Source of the DNA: Allorhizobium ampelinum S4
GTDB taxonomy: Bacteria > Pseudomonadota > Alphaproteobacteria > Rhizobiales > Rhizobiaceae
DNA: 64,000 nucleotides
Assembly (NCBI RefSeq): GCF_000016285.1
Contig: NC_011989.1
Coordinates: forward strand, 3,041,001-3,105,000
Direction of reading: 5' to 3'
Shown: piece after piece, positions 45,829 to 55,966 of the stretch
Layout of the letters: each line of letters opens with the position of its first letter
Numbering within the stretch: position 1 is the first letter of the stretch
Made by a program: the position numbers and the translations under genes
Notes under the pieces: model-generated
Seen by the model: the letters and a program-made list of their open reading frames with translations, nothing else
Database searches by the model: none
What the model was told of the DNA's origin: nothing

Positions 45829-46035
45829 GGCAATGTCCATAGCGCTAATGAACTTAACTGTCCATTCACCCTTGCCTACAGACTGTAAGAAATGACGACT
45901 GGCGGGGCTATTTGCACGCTGGCAACGCCCGTTCATGGTTAATCGCAACGAATAATTAACCATGGGAATTTACCTTTCGGTAACGGCAGCATCGCCGCAA
46001 GAGTTATTTCAGAAGACAGATCCCGACAGGCCGCA

Positions 46036-47553
46036 ATGACGGACAGCCAGACCTATCCCACTGATCGGCAGCACAGCGCGGGCTTTTACCCGATGGTTTC
46101 CGCTGGATTGCTAGCAGCATGTCTGGCCGCGGCTGGGGCTGGCCCTGCCCTCTCCCAGCAAATGACGTCGGGATCGACTGAGCAAAGCACGGGTCTTGCC
46201 ACCCTGCGTGGCTCCACAACAAGCAGCGATGAGGCAGCGGCAACCACCGATACGACAGCGACAGGCGCTACCACGTCAACCGCCACAACCAAAGCCAAGT
46301 CGGATACCGAAGAAGACGTGCTGGATACTGACAGTTTCCGCCGGATCACCAATGATGCGCTGGACGCCAACCGCATCAACCTCAGGGAATCGCCGGTCGA
46401 CGAACGGCGTCAACTACGCAAGACCGAGGATGACGGCACCGGCATTCATGTCGGCACGATGATTCTCAGACCGGAATTGTCGCAAGGCATCAGCACTGAG
46501 CGCAAAACGACCGGCAGCGACAAGCAGAACACCACCTATTGGGACAACGGGCTAAAGGGTACGCTGACCTCCGACTGGTCACGGCATCAATTGGTGATTA
46601 CCGGCGACGGCCAATGGCGCCAACGCATTGCCGGTGACCGCGACAGCGACCCTTCCGGTCGCGTCGATGCCGCATTGCGGCTGGATTTTGCAGATGACAT
46701 GGCCGCACGGCTAACGGCGGGCTATGGCTTCAGCCGCGAAAGCACCACCGACCCCAATGCCGTGCGCGATGCCACGGTCCAATCCGGCGTCAACCAGTTC
46801 AGCGCCGGTGCTGTGCTGGAACGGCAGGTTGGTCCCCTGAAAGGCTCGCTCGGGCTGGATTTCGAACGCTGGGTCTATACCGATGCCAAACTTGCCGATG
46901 GCAGCATGCTGTCCAATTCCGACCGTAACCGCAATGCCGTCACATTGTCGTCGCGGCTGGGTTATGAAATCTCCCCGGCTCTGACGCCCTTTGTCGAGGT
47001 CTCCGCTGGCAAGACCCGTTATGACCAGAGCCAGGACAGCGCAGGCTACCGTCGCTCCGGCAATATCTACGGTGCCAAGGCCGGGATCAGTTCGGACATG
47101 GGCGAAAAGCTGCGCGGCGAAATCGCGCTTGGCTATAAGCAGGCCAGTTTCGATGATGCGCGGCTGGACGATCTGGGCGCGATGACTGTTGACGGCAATG
47201 TCGCGTGGTCGCCCTTGCGCGGCACCAATGTCGATCTGGGTCTTGCCACCTCCATCGAACCGTCAACCACCGCAGGCGTCAGCGGCGATGTTGCCTATGC
47301 ACTGACAGCGGCCGTCACCCATGAATTACGCGACAACCTGATCGCCAAGCTTTCGGGCGGCACCACCTGGCGCAATTATCGCGGCGGGAACCAGAGCACC
47401 GGCATGTATTATACGGCGGGCGGCGGGCTGGTTTACAAAGTCAATCGCTGGCTGGATCTCACCGCCGATCTCACCTGGGAAAAATCCACCAGCGACAGCA
47501 GTTCTGACGACAAGACCCTGACGGCAGGCGTCGGATTGAAACTGAGGCGGTAA
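46036..47553 (+). CDS. Outer-membrane beta-barrel protein (BBP2-like)
   Basis: 505 residues. A signal-like N-terminus (about 18-42, with SAGLLAACLAAAGAGPALS) is followed by a Thr/Ala-rich spacer to about 90. From 130 on, alternating hydrophobic/polar strands with aromatic girdles are spread over about 370 residues, for example RLTAGYGFSRESTTDP, GSLGLDFERWVYTD, KLSGGTTWRNYRGG, ending LTAGVGLKLRR. This is the pattern of outer-membrane beta-barrel porin-like proteins (BBP2 family). The function is unknown. A strong bidirectional terminator follows. Confidence 0.8.
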   Translation: MTDSQTYPTDRQHSAGFYPMVSAGLLAACLAAAGAGPALSQQMTSGSTEQSTGLATLRGSTTSSDEAAATTDTTATGATTSTATTKAKSDTEEDVLDTDSFRRITNDALDANRINLRESPVDERRQLRKTEDDGTGIHVGTMILRPELSQGISTERKTTGSDKQNTTYWDNGLKGTLTSDWSRHQLVITGDGQWRQRIAGDRDSDPSGRVDAALRLDFADDMAARLTAGYGFSRESTTDPNAVRDATVQSGVNQFSAGAVLERQVGPLKGSLGLDFERWVYTDAKLADGSMLSNSDRNRNAVTLSSRLGYEISPALTPFVEVSAGKTRYDQSQDSAGYRRSGNIYGAKAGISSDMGEKLRGEIALGYKQASFDDARLDDLGAMTVDGNVAWSPLRGTNVDLGLATSIEPSTTAGVSGDVAYALTAAVTHELRDNLIAKLSGGTTWRNYRGGNQSTGMYYTAGGGLVYKVNRWLDLTADLTWEKSTSDSSSDDKTLTAGVGLKLRR

Positions 47554-47558
47554 ACAAG

Positions 47559-47589
47559 AAAACGCCGCGCGTTGGACGCACGGCGTTTT
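47559..47589. terminator. Bidirectional terminator
   Basis: AAAACGCCG at 47559-47567 pairs with CGGCGTTTT at 47581-47589, with an inner GCGT/ACGC stem. It sits between convergent genes and serves both. Confidence 0.88.
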
Positions 47590-47615
47590 AAGTTTCAGTC
47601 CGTTTGCAAAACCGC

Positions 47616-48503
47616 TTACTTCAAAGCGGCCAGCAACGCCTTCATCGGCTCTTCCACCAGACCGCGAAGGTCGGGACGCGACAGGGCGAAAGCGACATTG
47701 GCGAGAATGAACCCGTCCTTGGCACCCGTATCGAAGGTTTCACCCTTGAAGTGATAGCCGGCAAATTGCTGGATCTTGGCCAGTTTCAACATGCCATCGG
47801 TCAACTGGATCTCGTTGCCCGCGCCGCGTTCCTGAGTTTCCAGAATCGAGAAGATTTCCGGCTGGAGGATATAGCGGCCATTGATGAAGAAGTTCGAGGG
47901 CGCCGTGCCCTTGGCTGGCTTTTCCACCATTTCAGTGATTTTGAAGCCGCCATCCAGCGTCTCACCGACACCGACGATGCCGTATTTATGCGCCTGATCG
48001 GGCGCACATTCCTCGACGGCGAGGATATTGCCGCCAGCCTTGTTGTAGAGATCGACCATGCCCTTCATGCAGGCCGTCTCGCCACGCATGATCATATCGG
48101 GCAGCAGGACAGCGAAAGGCTCGTCGCCAACGATTTCGCGGGCGCTCCACACCGCATGGCCAAGGCCCAGCGGCTCCTGCTGGCGGGTGAAGCTGGTGGC
48201 GCCTGCCTTGGGCAGGATTTCGGACAGCAGTGTCAATTCTGCATTTTTGTTGCGCGACTTCAGGGTCTGCTCAAGCTCGTACTGAATATCGAAATAGTCT
48301 TCAATCACGCCCTTGCCGCGTCCGGTGACAAACACGAAATGTTCGATCCCGGCTTCCACGGCCTCATCCACCACATATTGGATGACTGGCTTATCGACAA
48401 CAGTCAGCATTTCCTTCGGCACGGCCTTGGTGGCGGGCAGGAAACGAGTTCCAAGACCGGCAACCGGAAACACGGCTTTACGAATTTTTTTCAGTTGTCC
48501 CAC
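47616..48503 (-). CDS. galU: UTP-glucose-1-phosphate uridylyltransferase
   Basis: 295 residues, starting with GTG at 48503; TAGGAGGG lies 6 bases upstream. It makes UDP-glucose for exopolysaccharide, LPS and glucan synthesis. The nucleotidyltransferase signature is [22 protein letters not shown] (GLGTRF at 16-21), followed by [18 protein letters not shown], and VLLPDMIM for the metal-binding Asp. Length is standard. A different ATG at 48507 is out of frame. Confidence 0.96.
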   Translation of the reverse strand: MGQLKKIRKAVFPVAGLGTRFLPATKAVPKEMLTVVDKPVIQYVVDEAVEAGIEHFVFVTGRGKGVIEDYFDIQYELEQTLKSRNKNAELTLLSEILPKAGATSFTRQQEPLGLGHAVWSAREIVGDEPFAVLLPDMIMRGETACMKGMVDLYNKAGGNILAVEECAPDQAHKYGIVGVGETLDGGFKITEMVEKPAKGTAPSNFFINGRYILQPEIFSILETQERGAGNEIQLTDGMLKLAKIQQFAGYHFKGETFDTGAKDGFILANVAFALSRPDLRGLVEEPMKALLAALK

Positions 48504-48754
48504 ACATCCCTCCTAGAGGATTTTTCACATATGCACGCAATCGCACAAACGCCGATTACTAAAGAATTGCAACGAAATTACAATTCTGTTTGCGATTTTG
48601 GTAAATTGGTAAAGAATTTGTTGAGACTATGGTCATAGACTGAACCAGACTGGCCATGCCTGCGCAATTCCAGCCAGGCATTGCCCCACTGCCACAACCA
48701 GGCGGTGTCGACCAGCATAGACAGATGAGACAACAGCCAGCTGAACGGACGAGA

Positions 48755-49978
48755 ATGCCAATGACCAGAGAACGCGCCTCGCGCCATCTTCGCGCGCTTG
48801 CCTTTTCCCTCATGGCGAGCCTTGCGCCGCTTCATGCCCATGCCGATGCGGGCTTCCAGAAGTGGATCCGGGATTTCTATCCCGCGGCTGCTGCTGCGGG
48901 CATCAGCGCACAAACCTATAACCGCGCCTTTGCCGGCATCAAGGATCCGGACCCCGATGTGCTGCGCAAGGCGGCCTATCAGCCGGAATTCAAATCGGAA
49001 ATCTGGGATTATCTCGACAGCCGCGTCAATCCCTATACTGTGAAGATCGGCCGGGAAATGCTGGCCAAGCATGGCCGCACGCTGGCCTCTCTGGAAAAAT
49101 ATTTCGGCGTTGACCGCCATATTCTGCTGGCGATCTGGTCGATGGAAAGCAATTACGGCGCGGTTCTCGCCAAGGATGACCGGCTGCATTACGTGCCGCA
49201 GGCGCTGGCCACCCTTGGCTATGCCGATCCCAAGCGCGGCGGTTTTGCCCGCAAGCAGCTTATCGCCGCCTTGAAAATCCTGCAAAACGGCGATGTGAGC
49301 CCGAAGGAAATGACCGGCTCCTGGGCTGGCGCCATGGGCCACACCCAGTTCATCCCGACCAGCTACCTGCTGTATGCGGTCGATGCCGATGGCAATGGCC
49401 ATAAGGATATCTGGAATTCCATTCCCGATGCGCTGGCGACCTCGGCCAATCTTCTGGCCAAGAACGGCTGGGATAGTGGACGGACCTGGGGTTATGAAAC
49501 CGTCGTGCCTGCGGGAGCCGGCAAATATGCCGGCAAGACGCTGACGATGGCCCAGTGGCAGAAGCTGGGCTTCACCCGCCCAGGCGGCAAGGCGTTCCGC
49601 AATCCGGGCGAACGGGCGCAGTTGAAGCTGCTGGCCGGTGCCAATGGTCCGGGCTTCCTGATGACATCCAACTTCTTCACCATCAAGAAATACAATGCCG
49701 CCGATACCTATGCGCTGGCGGTCGGTCTTCTTGCCGACGAAATCGCCGGTTATGGTGGAATGCAACAGAAATGGCCACGGCCGGACGGCACGCTGGACAT
49801 AAAGGAAAAGTTCGAGTTGCAGACCCGAATGAAGGCTCTTGGCTATTATAATGGCGAAGTGGACGGCAATTTCGGCTCTGGTTCGAAAGCGGCGATTTCC
49901 GCCATCCAGCAACGGTTGGGCATGCAGGGCGATGGCGAACCGTCAAAGCCGCTGCTGGAAATGCTCAGGCGGCATTGA
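48755..49978 (+). CDS. Lytic murein transglycosylase B-type with peptidoglycan-binding domain
   Basis: 407 residues from the ATG at 48755 (48761 is an alternative). Signal peptide (LRALAFSLMASLAPLHAHADA). MltB-type catalytic domain (about 33-310) with the catalytic Glu in WSMESNYG (Glu131), the GAMGHTQFIPTSY motif, and DGNGHKDIWNSIPDALATSANLLAKNGW. A C-terminal peptidoglycan-binding domain (about 340-400, TRMKALGYYNGEVDGNFG...) follows. It cleaves the glycan strand to form anhydro-muropeptides in the periplasm. The DUF459 gene follows after 45 bases and may be co-transcribed. Confidence 0.92.
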   Translation: MPMTRERASRHLRALAFSLMASLAPLHAHADAGFQKWIRDFYPAAAAAGISAQTYNRAFAGIKDPDPDVLRKAAYQPEFKSEIWDYLDSRVNPYTVKIGREMLAKHGRTLASLEKYFGVDRHILLAIWSMESNYGAVLAKDDRLHYVPQALATLGYADPKRGGFARKQLIAALKILQNGDVSPKEMTGSWAGAMGHTQFIPTSYLLYAVDADGNGHKDIWNSIPDALATSANLLAKNGWDSGRTWGYETVVPAGAGKYAGKTLTMAQWQKLGFTRPGGKAFRNPGERAQLKLLAGANGPGFLMTSNFFTIKKYNAADTYALAVGLLADEIAGYGGMQQKWPRPDGTLDIKEKFELQTRMKALGYYNGEVDGNFGSGSKAAISAIQQRLGMQGDGEPSKPLLEMLRRH

Positions 49979-50023
49979 TAGGGAGCGATTGGCCATTGAC
50001 GGGCCGCGACGGGAAAACTGCTC

Positions 50024-51250
50024 ATGCCTGGTAAAGACAGAGACCGGATCGTGCGGCGCCATGTGACTTTTGCGCTTGCAATCGTCGTGGCTGCGACAAG
50101 CGTCGTTGGCCCGGCCCTGGCACAGGATTATCCCCGCCGCCGCACGCTGCTCGACATGCTGTTTGGCAGCCGCTCGGAGGACGACAGCCGCTATGAACGG
50201 CAATATCCCGCCGCGCCGCGCCCGGCAGGGCCGCGCAGCCGCAAGAAACCTGCCGCCACCGCTCCCGCCACACCGGCACGGCCACGTCCCGTCCCGGTTT
50301 CAGCCCCGCCACAAGAGGCGGCTCCCGCCAAGATCAACAACGCTCAGAAAATCCTTGTTGTCGGGGATTTCTTTGCCAGCGCCATCGGCGACGGCTTGCA
50401 GCAGGCCTTTGCCGATGCACCCGGCACTGTCATCGAGACCCGCAGCAACGGGTCTTCCGGCCTGGTGCGGGACGATTATTTTGACTGGCGGCGGCAATTG
50501 CCGAAAATGCTGGAGGAGACGAAACCGGCTTTGGTGATCGTCGAGCTTGGCGCCAATGACCGCCAGCAGATGACCCCGGGTAGCGGCGATCAGCGCTTTC
50601 CTTCCGAGGCCTGGTTTGCCGAATATCAAAAGCGGATCGACGCCATTGCCAAGCTGGTGACAGCAAAGAAGATCCCGCTGATCTGGGTCGGCCTGCCACC
50701 GGTTAAATCGCCGGGCATGTCGGCAGACCTGATCAAGTTCAACACGCTCTACCGCAAGGCCGCGGAAGCGGCAGGCGGTGAATTCATCGACATCTGGGAC
50801 GGCTTCGTCGATGCGGACGGCGGCTTCGTGTTGACCGGCTCCGACATCAACGGCCAGCAGGCCCGGTTGCGCGGCCCCGACGGCATTAGCATGACCGATG
50901 CCGGCAAGCGCAAGATGGCCTTCTACCTGGAAAAATCGGCCCGCAAATTCCTTGGTGATATGGCAAGCCCCGGCCTGGTGCGGCTCGATGCGACCAGCCT
51001 GCCAGACCTGACCGGACCAGAAGAGCTTGACGGCCCCGACCGTATTCCCCCGATGAAAATTTCCGACCCGGCGCTGGATGGCGCAGACCACCTGTTGGGC
51101 GGCGCTGAAAAGCCGGCGCCCCAAACTCCCCCCTCGCCCCGCGACCTGCTGGTCTCGACCGGTATCATGCCGGAAGCGCCGAAAGGTCGGGTTGACGATT
51201 ACCGGCTGGCGTCTCCGCCAAATATAAATTTGGTAGTGCCGAAACAATAA
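50024..51250 (+). CDS. DUF459 SGNH-fold exported protein, catalytic residues missing
   Basis: 408 residues. A signal peptide (VTFALAIVVAATSVVGPALAQ) is followed by a basic, Pro/Ala-rich spacer to about 105. The SGNH/DUF459 fold spans about 108-310: block I is GDFFAS (114-119) instead of GDS, with Phe116 in place of the nucleophilic Ser; block III GANDRQ (176-181) is kept; block V reads DGISM (286-290), with Ser289 where His is expected. Hence a non-catalytic or altered enzyme is likely. It lies behind the transglycosylase, which points to an envelope role. A hairpin follows the stop. Confidence 0.82.
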   Translation: MPGKDRDRIVRRHVTFALAIVVAATSVVGPALAQDYPRRRTLLDMLFGSRSEDDSRYERQYPAAPRPAGPRSRKKPAATAPATPARPRPVPVSAPPQEAAPAKINNAQKILVVGDFFASAIGDGLQQAFADAPGTVIETRSNGSSGLVRDDYFDWRRQLPKMLEETKPALVIVELGANDRQQMTPGSGDQRFPSEAWFAEYQKRIDAIAKLVTAKKIPLIWVGLPPVKSPGMSADLIKFNTLYRKAAEAAGGEFIDIWDGFVDADGGFVLTGSDINGQQARLRGPDGISMTDAGKRKMAFYLEKSARKFLGDMASPGLVRLDATSLPDLTGPEELDGPDRIPPMKISDPALDGADHLLGGAEKPAPQTPPSPRDLLVSTGIMPEAPKGRVDDYRLASPPNINLVVPKQ

Positions 51251-51634
51251 TAAGAGCGTCTGTCAGGTTTAGATGGAACCTGACAGACTCTAAGACAAAC
51301 CCTTATAGTCCGTCCAATAATCGCCGCTGGCAGTCTGAAAATCGCAATTTCTGCGCTTACCTGCTTCATTCGCGTTTCCAAACGGAAAACCGGTTCCCAC
51401 TTTTCGGTCCGATGCTCTAAGTACGCTCAGCTCGGGTTCTCGAAATCACCATTTTCGCCAGGCCAGCAGCAATTCTTGAACAGACTGTTCGTCTTCTTCG
51501 AAAACCAAAGGCCGTTTCACAAGGGCTGACGTAAGACGTATCGAACTATCCAAAATGGTACCGGCCAAACACCGTGTCACGCGCCCAGCGGTTCTTTCCA
51601 GGAAGACGGGGTCCGTCTCCTGGAAAGGTTATCG
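51251..51634. other. Intergenic region with two inverted repeats
   Basis: No gene recognised. It holds the hairpin at 51258-51288 after the DUF459 stop and, at about 51376-51420, the text CGGAAAACCGGTTCCCAC..CGGTCCGATGCTC, a dispersed rhizobial repeat related to that at 36131. Confidence 0.55.
51258..51288 (+). terminator. Hairpin directly after the DUF459 gene
   Basis: GTCTGTCAGGTT at 51258-51269 is perfectly complementary to AACCTGACAGAC at 51277-51288, with a 7-base loop. There is no T-run; it may be a transcript 3' end or a stabiliser. Confidence 0.6.
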
Positions 51635-53569
51635 TCAAAAATCCTGCCAATCCTTCTCTTTTACGGCAGCCGATCCATGAAAGGCGCCCCGGAGCTTTTC
51701 CGTCAATTTCCGGGCAGGCGACGGTGCGGGGCGAGACGCGGAAACGTCATTCGTCTGCTCGAACGCAACTACCTTGCCATGATCTTCCAGCTTGAAGCGC
51801 GACAGCAGGTCGCTCAACGTTGCAGCCTCTTTGGCAAGGCTGTGGCTTGCCGCCGTTGTCTGCTCCACCATGGCAGCATTCTGCTGCGTACCCTGGTCCA
51901 TGGTATTGACTGCCGTATTGATCTCCTGAAGTCCGACCGATTGCTCGCGTGCGGCCTCGACTATCGCGGTGACATGCCGGTTGATTTCCTGGACCTCACC
52001 GACAATGGTTTCGAGCGAAGAGCCGGTTTCAGCCACCAGCTGCACCCCGGCCTGCACCTGCTGGCCTGAAGAGACGATCAGACCCTTGATGTCCTTTGCC
52101 GCATTGGCGGAGCGTTGCGCCAGTTCGCGCACCTCTTGCGCCACCACGGCAAAACCCTTGCCAGCTTCACCGGCACGGGCGGCCTCAACACCAGCATTCA
52201 GCGCCAGAAGATTGGTCTGAAAAGCGATCTCATCGATAACACCAATGATATTGCTGATTTCGCCAGAGGATCTTTCGATCTCCTGCATGGCGGCAACCGC
52301 CTTGCGCACAACATCGCCGGAGCGTTCCGCACCATCGCGTGTTTTGGACACCAGAATGCCAGCTTCTTCGGCGCGCCGGGTCGAATCCTTGACCGTCGTG
52401 GTAATCTGCTCCAGTGCCGCTGCCGTTTCTTCCACGGAAGCCGCCTGCTGTTCCGTCCGATGCGAAAGATCGTCAGCGGCAGAGCGGATTTCATTAGCGC
52501 CTGCATCTATGCCACGCGCATTCTGCCTGACGGTCACCAGCGCCTGCTGCAACTTCTGGACAGAGCTGTTGAAATTCGACCGCAAGCCATCAAGGCCAGC
52601 CACGAATGGCACGGCAATACGGTAGCTGACATCCCCATCAGCCAGGCGCGTCAGACCCTCTGCCAGAGCATCCACAGCAAATTTGGTGTCGGCGGCATCC
52701 TTGGCTCGTTGCGCGTCGCGCTCGGCGCGTTCCTTTTCCGACAAGCCACGGCTGGCCTCGGCCTCGGCTTCAAGACGCTCACGGTCCAGCGCATTGTCTC
52801 GGAACACCGCCACGGCGGCGGCCATCTGCCCGAGTTCATCGCCGCGTCCGGCGCCATCGATTTCCGCGCGCGTTTCGCCCTTGGCAAGAGCAATCATACG
52901 CAGCCGCAACCGTTCGATCGGTCGGGTAATACCATGGGAGATGATCCACAAAGCGGCAAAAATCGCCAGGATGAACGCCACAAACAGGCCGCCAAGCGTG
53001 GCAATAATTGTATTGCGCGTCTCATTCGAGATCAACGTACTTTTATCAGACAGTTCTTTTGCACCATCGACCACCCATCGGCGGGTCTCGTCAGCTGTCT
53101 CGGCGATCAGCTTGTCTGCCTGCCTTAATTCGTCGCGGGCTTCGGTATCTTGTTTTTTAGCATCCAGGTCAATGACTTTGGATGTTATCGTGATGATCGC
53201 CTCATACCGTGTACGAATTGCAGCGAGCCGGTCGGCCTTCGCAGGATCAAGGGCGATTGCCTCATCGATCATGGCGATAATGCGCTTAACGCTCTCATCA
53301 TAGTCCTTTTTCGCCCTGACGATTTCCGGACTTGAATCGTCATAAACCAAGATTTGGTAGGCGTCATAGCCGAGTGCCATCAGCCTCTGGCTTGAACGCG
53401 CCACCATCATCAGCGAGCCTGCGTCCTGATCAATAAAAGCGGAATATTCCTTATCAACCGCATTCAAGCCTTGCGACAGCATGACAGAAGCGCCAATGCC
53501 CAATGCACAGATTGAAACCACAACAGACAAAATCTTCGTTTTAATTTTCAGATTGTCGAGAAATGACAT
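51635..53569 (-). CDS. Methyl-accepting chemotaxis protein
   Basis: 644 residues. Transmembrane segment at about 10-32, a helical periplasmic domain to about 185 (four-helix-bundle-like, MALGYDAYQILVYDDS), and a second segment (about 188-212, IIATLGGLFVAFILAIFAALWI). HAMP follows (GITRPIERLRLRMIALAKG), then a long coiled coil. The hairpin (FQTNLLALNAGVEAARAGEAGKG...) is almost identical to that of the receptor at 37652. The C-terminus DWQDF is a CheR-docking type pentapeptide. The sensed signal is unknown. The ribosome-binding site is weak (GAGATC). Confidence 0.95.
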   Translation of the reverse strand: MSFLDNLKIKTKILSVVVSICALGIGASVMLSQGLNAVDKEYSAFIDQDAGSLMMVARSSQRLMALGYDAYQILVYDDSSPEIVRAKKDYDESVKRIIAMIDEAIALDPAKADRLAAIRTRYEAIITITSKVIDLDAKKQDTEARDELRQADKLIAETADETRRWVVDGAKELSDKSTLISNETRNTIIATLGGLFVAFILAIFAALWIISHGITRPIERLRLRMIALAKGETRAEIDGAGRGDELGQMAAAVAVFRDNALDRERLEAEAEASRGLSEKERAERDAQRAKDAADTKFAVDALAEGLTRLADGDVSYRIAVPFVAGLDGLRSNFNSSVQKLQQALVTVRQNARGIDAGANEIRSAADDLSHRTEQQAASVEETAAALEQITTTVKDSTRRAEEAGILVSKTRDGAERSGDVVRKAVAAMQEIERSSGEISNIIGVIDEIAFQTNLLALNAGVEAARAGEAGKGFAVVAQEVRELAQRSANAAKDIKGLIVSSGQQVQAGVQLVAETGSSLETIVGEVQEINRHVTAIVEAAREQSVGLQEINTAVNTMDQGTQQNAAMVEQTTAASHSLAKEAATLSDLLSRFKLEDHGKVVAFEQTNDVSASRPAPSPARKLTEKLRGAFHGSAAVKEKDWQDF

Positions 53570-53924
53570 TTGGGATCTCGTGTCGGCAGGAATCCAAACA
53601 TCTGGATAGGCTGCTACAGGAAAAGCGTCTCGTCATGAGGGCTACAATAGGTTGTACCCATGATTTAAAAGGCATTAATTTATCAAAGGTAAATATGTGA
53701 AAACAAACCTAAAACTGAGGTCAAAATATGAGTTTTCCCATTGATATTACTGGGAAAATTATAGGATTTTACGCAAGGAAAGACATAGATATTTCTGAAT
53801 AAAATAAAACTCTTAAGTTGCACTCTATCCCTATCAATTGACGATAGACCTTGCGTGGCCTGTCCCCATAGCCAACAAAAAAGGGGGCTGAAAGCCCCCT
53901 TATAGAGATCCGAACAGGCTAAAC
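53570..53924. other. AT-rich intergenic region upstream of the chemoreceptor
   Basis: Contains the minus-strand promoter region for the chemoreceptor and the gltD terminator at 53881-53901. No gene or other feature seen. Confidence 0.55.
53881..53901 (-). terminator. Terminator of the gltD transcript
   Basis: On the minus strand, AAGGGGGCT (53893-53901 read in reverse) pairs with AGCCCCCTT (53881-53889 read in reverse) and runs into six T. It lies 24 bases after the gltD stop. Confidence 0.9.
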
Positions 53925-55379
53925 TCAGCGCGGAAGAACTGTGACACCCATCAGCGCTTCATCGATGGCGCGGGCTGCCTGGCGGCCTTCGCGGATCGCC
54001 CAGACCACCAGTGACTGGCCACGGCGCACGTCGCCTGCTGCCCAGAATTTATCGACAGAGGTGCGGTAGTCCTTGTCATTGGCGATGACGTTGGTCGAGC
54101 CGCGCCGGTCGGTATTGAGGTCCAGCTTTCCGTCCAACTCCTTGACGACGCTGTCGGTGAAGGGGCCGGAAAAGCCGATGGCGATGAAGGCGAGATCGGC
54201 CTTGATGATGAATTCCGAACCGGCAATCGGCTGGCGACGATCATCCACCTGGCAGCATTTGACACCGGTCAGCATGCCGTCTTCGCCAACGAATCCGAGC
54301 GTTCCCACCTGGAACTCGCGCACAGCGCCTTCGGCCTGGCTGGAGGAGGTGCGCATCTTGGTGGCCCAGAACGGCCAGACGGCCAGCTTGTCTTCCGTCT
54401 GCGGCGGACGCGGACGGATGTCGAGCTGGGTAACCTTCACAGCGCCCTGGCGGAAAGCCGTGCCGACGCAGTCAGACGCCGTATCGCCGCCGCCGACCAC
54501 CACGACATGCTTGCCACCGGCGATGATCGGCTCGGACGGCCAGCCAACGCTGTCGATGTTTTCACGGCCCACCCGGCGGTTCTGCTGGACTAGATAGGGC
54601 ATGGCATCATAGACGCCGTGCAGGTCGACGCCAGGAATGCCGGCTTCGCGTGGGGTTTCCGAGCCGCCGCAATAGAGGACGGCATCGTAATCGGCCAACA
54701 GCTTTTCCACCGTTACATCGACACCGACATTGACGCCACAATGGAAGGTGACGCCCTCACCCTTCATCTGCTCGACGCGGCGGTCGATGAAGTTCTTCTC
54801 CATCTTGAAATCAGGAATGCCGTAGCGCAGCAGACCGCCCGGCTTGGTTTCGCGCTCATAGACATACACGTCATGCCCGGCGCGGCCAAGCTGCTGGGCA
54901 GCGGCCATGCCTGACGGGCCAGACCCAATGATCGCCACCTTCTTGCCGGTATGGATCGTGGCCGGTTGCGGCACGATGAAGCCCAGCTCATAGGCCTTGT
55001 CGGCGATGGCCTGCTCAACGGTCTTGATCGAAACCGGCGCATCCTCCAGGTTCAGCGTGCAGGCTTCCTCGCAGGGCGCCGGGCAAACACGCCCGGTAAA
55101 CTCAGGGAAATTATTGGTGGAATGCAGGTTGCGGATCGCCTCTTCCCACTTGCCGTTATAAACCAGATCGTTCCAGTCGGGGATCTGGTTATGCACCGGA
55201 CAGCCGGTCGGGCCGTGGCAATAGGGAATGCCGCAATCCATGCAGCGCGCCGCCTGCTTCTGTACTTCCGGTTCCGACATCGGAATGGTGAATTCGCGGA
55301 AATGCCGGATGCGGTCGGAGGCCGGCTGATACTTCGCCACCTGCCGGTCGATTTCCATGAAACCTGTAACCTTGCCCAT
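53925..55379 (-). CDS. gltD: Glutamate synthase small subunit (NADPH-dependent)
   Basis: 484 residues, standard length. It supplies electrons to GltB for making two glutamates from glutamine and 2-oxoglutarate. N-terminal 4Fe-4S cysteines: C46, C49, C54 and C60, then C99, C103 and C107. FAD motif [22 protein letters not shown] motif [18 protein letters not shown]-terminal [32 protein letters not shown] precedes the ATG. It is separated from gltB by a small ORF and vapBC. Confidence 0.97.
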   Translation of the reverse strand: MGKVTGFMEIDRQVAKYQPASDRIRHFREFTIPMSEPEVQKQAARCMDCGIPYCHGPTGCPVHNQIPDWNDLVYNGKWEEAIRNLHSTNNFPEFTGRVCPAPCEEACTLNLEDAPVSIKTVEQAIADKAYELGFIVPQPATIHTGKKVAIIGSGPSGMAAAQQLGRAGHDVYVYERETKPGGLLRYGIPDFKMEKNFIDRRVEQMKGEGVTFHCGVNVGVDVTVEKLLADYDAVLYCGGSETPREAGIPGVDLHGVYDAMPYLVQQNRRVGRENIDSVGWPSEPIIAGGKHVVVVGGGDTASDCVGTAFRQGAVKVTQLDIRPRPPQTEDKLAVWPFWATKMRTSSSQAEGAVREFQVGTLGFVGEDGMLTGVKCCQVDDRRQPIAGSEFIIKADLAFIAIGFSGPFTDSVVKELDGKLDLNTDRRGSTNVIANDKDYRTSVDKFWAAGDVRRGQSLVVWAIREGRQAARAIDEALMGVTVLPR

Positions 55380-55390
55380 GTCTTACCCTT

Positions 55391-55549
55391 TCAAAACGGC
55401 AGGCCCAGAGGCCCCCAATACCAGTAGGCGAGGCCGATGATCGCCCCCAGCACAATGAACTCCAGTCCAATCGAACCGTTGACCAGATAGCCAACGGTCG
55501 GAACCGCTAATCCGAGCATGATGGAAACGAAGACGTGCATCTTGCGCAT
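55391..55549 (-). CDS. Small membrane protein upstream of gltD
   Basis: 52 residues. ATG at 55549 preceded by GGAGAGGAAG. Product begins MRKMHVFVSIMLGLAVPTVG and ends IIGLAYWYWGPLGLPF. It has two hydrophobic segments (about 6-22 and 28-46), so a small inner-membrane protein is likely. The stop is 11 bases before gltD, so it is probably co-transcribed. I do not recognise a family. Confidence 0.65.
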   Translation of the reverse strand: MRKMHVFVSIMLGLAVPTVGYLVNGSIGLEFIVLGAIIGLAYWYWGPLGLPF

Positions 55550-55567
55550 TCTGCTTCCTCTCCACCG

Positions 55568-55966
55568 CTATCGCAGCCAATTCTCGATCTTCAATCCCGG
55601 AACCCGGGAAAATTCTCTTTCATTATCCGTCACAAGCACAGCATCCAAGGCGAGGGCATGTGCCGCAATCAGCATATCCATATCGCCTATCGGTTGCCCA
55701 CGGCGGCTCAGACTGTCCCTGAGCGCAGCATAGTGAACATCGGCCGGCGCCTCCCAAGGCATAACCTCGAATTCGGACAAAACTGTCTCGATGAGCCGGA
55801 CCAAACGCTCTGAGCCCTTCTTGGCTGCCCCGTATCTCAGTTCGGCCGCCACGATCAGGCTCGTTCTCAATTCACCCTCTTTAAGCGCAGCGACCTTTTT
55901 CGCGGTTTTGCCATCTGGATTTCGGATGAATTCCGAAATCGCGTTGGTATCGAACAGGTAACTCAT
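55568..55966 (-). CDS. vapC: PIN-domain ribonuclease toxin, VapC family
   Basis: 132 residues. The four acidic PIN positions are present: Asp6 (YLFDTNAISE), Glu42 (AAELRYG), Asp97 (GDMDMLIAAHA) and Asp114 (VTDNEREFSRV). VapC toxins cleave specific RNAs, often initiator tRNA or rRNA. The ATG overlaps the vapB stop by 4 bases, as in type II modules. The module sits between gltB and the gltD-linked small ORF. Confidence 0.9.
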   Translation of the reverse strand: MSYLFDTNAISEFIRNPDGKTAKKVAALKEGELRTSLIVAAELRYGAAKKGSERLVRLIETVLSEFEVMPWEAPADVHYAALRDSLSRRGQPIGDMDMLIAAHALALDAVLVTDNEREFSRVPGLKIENWLR

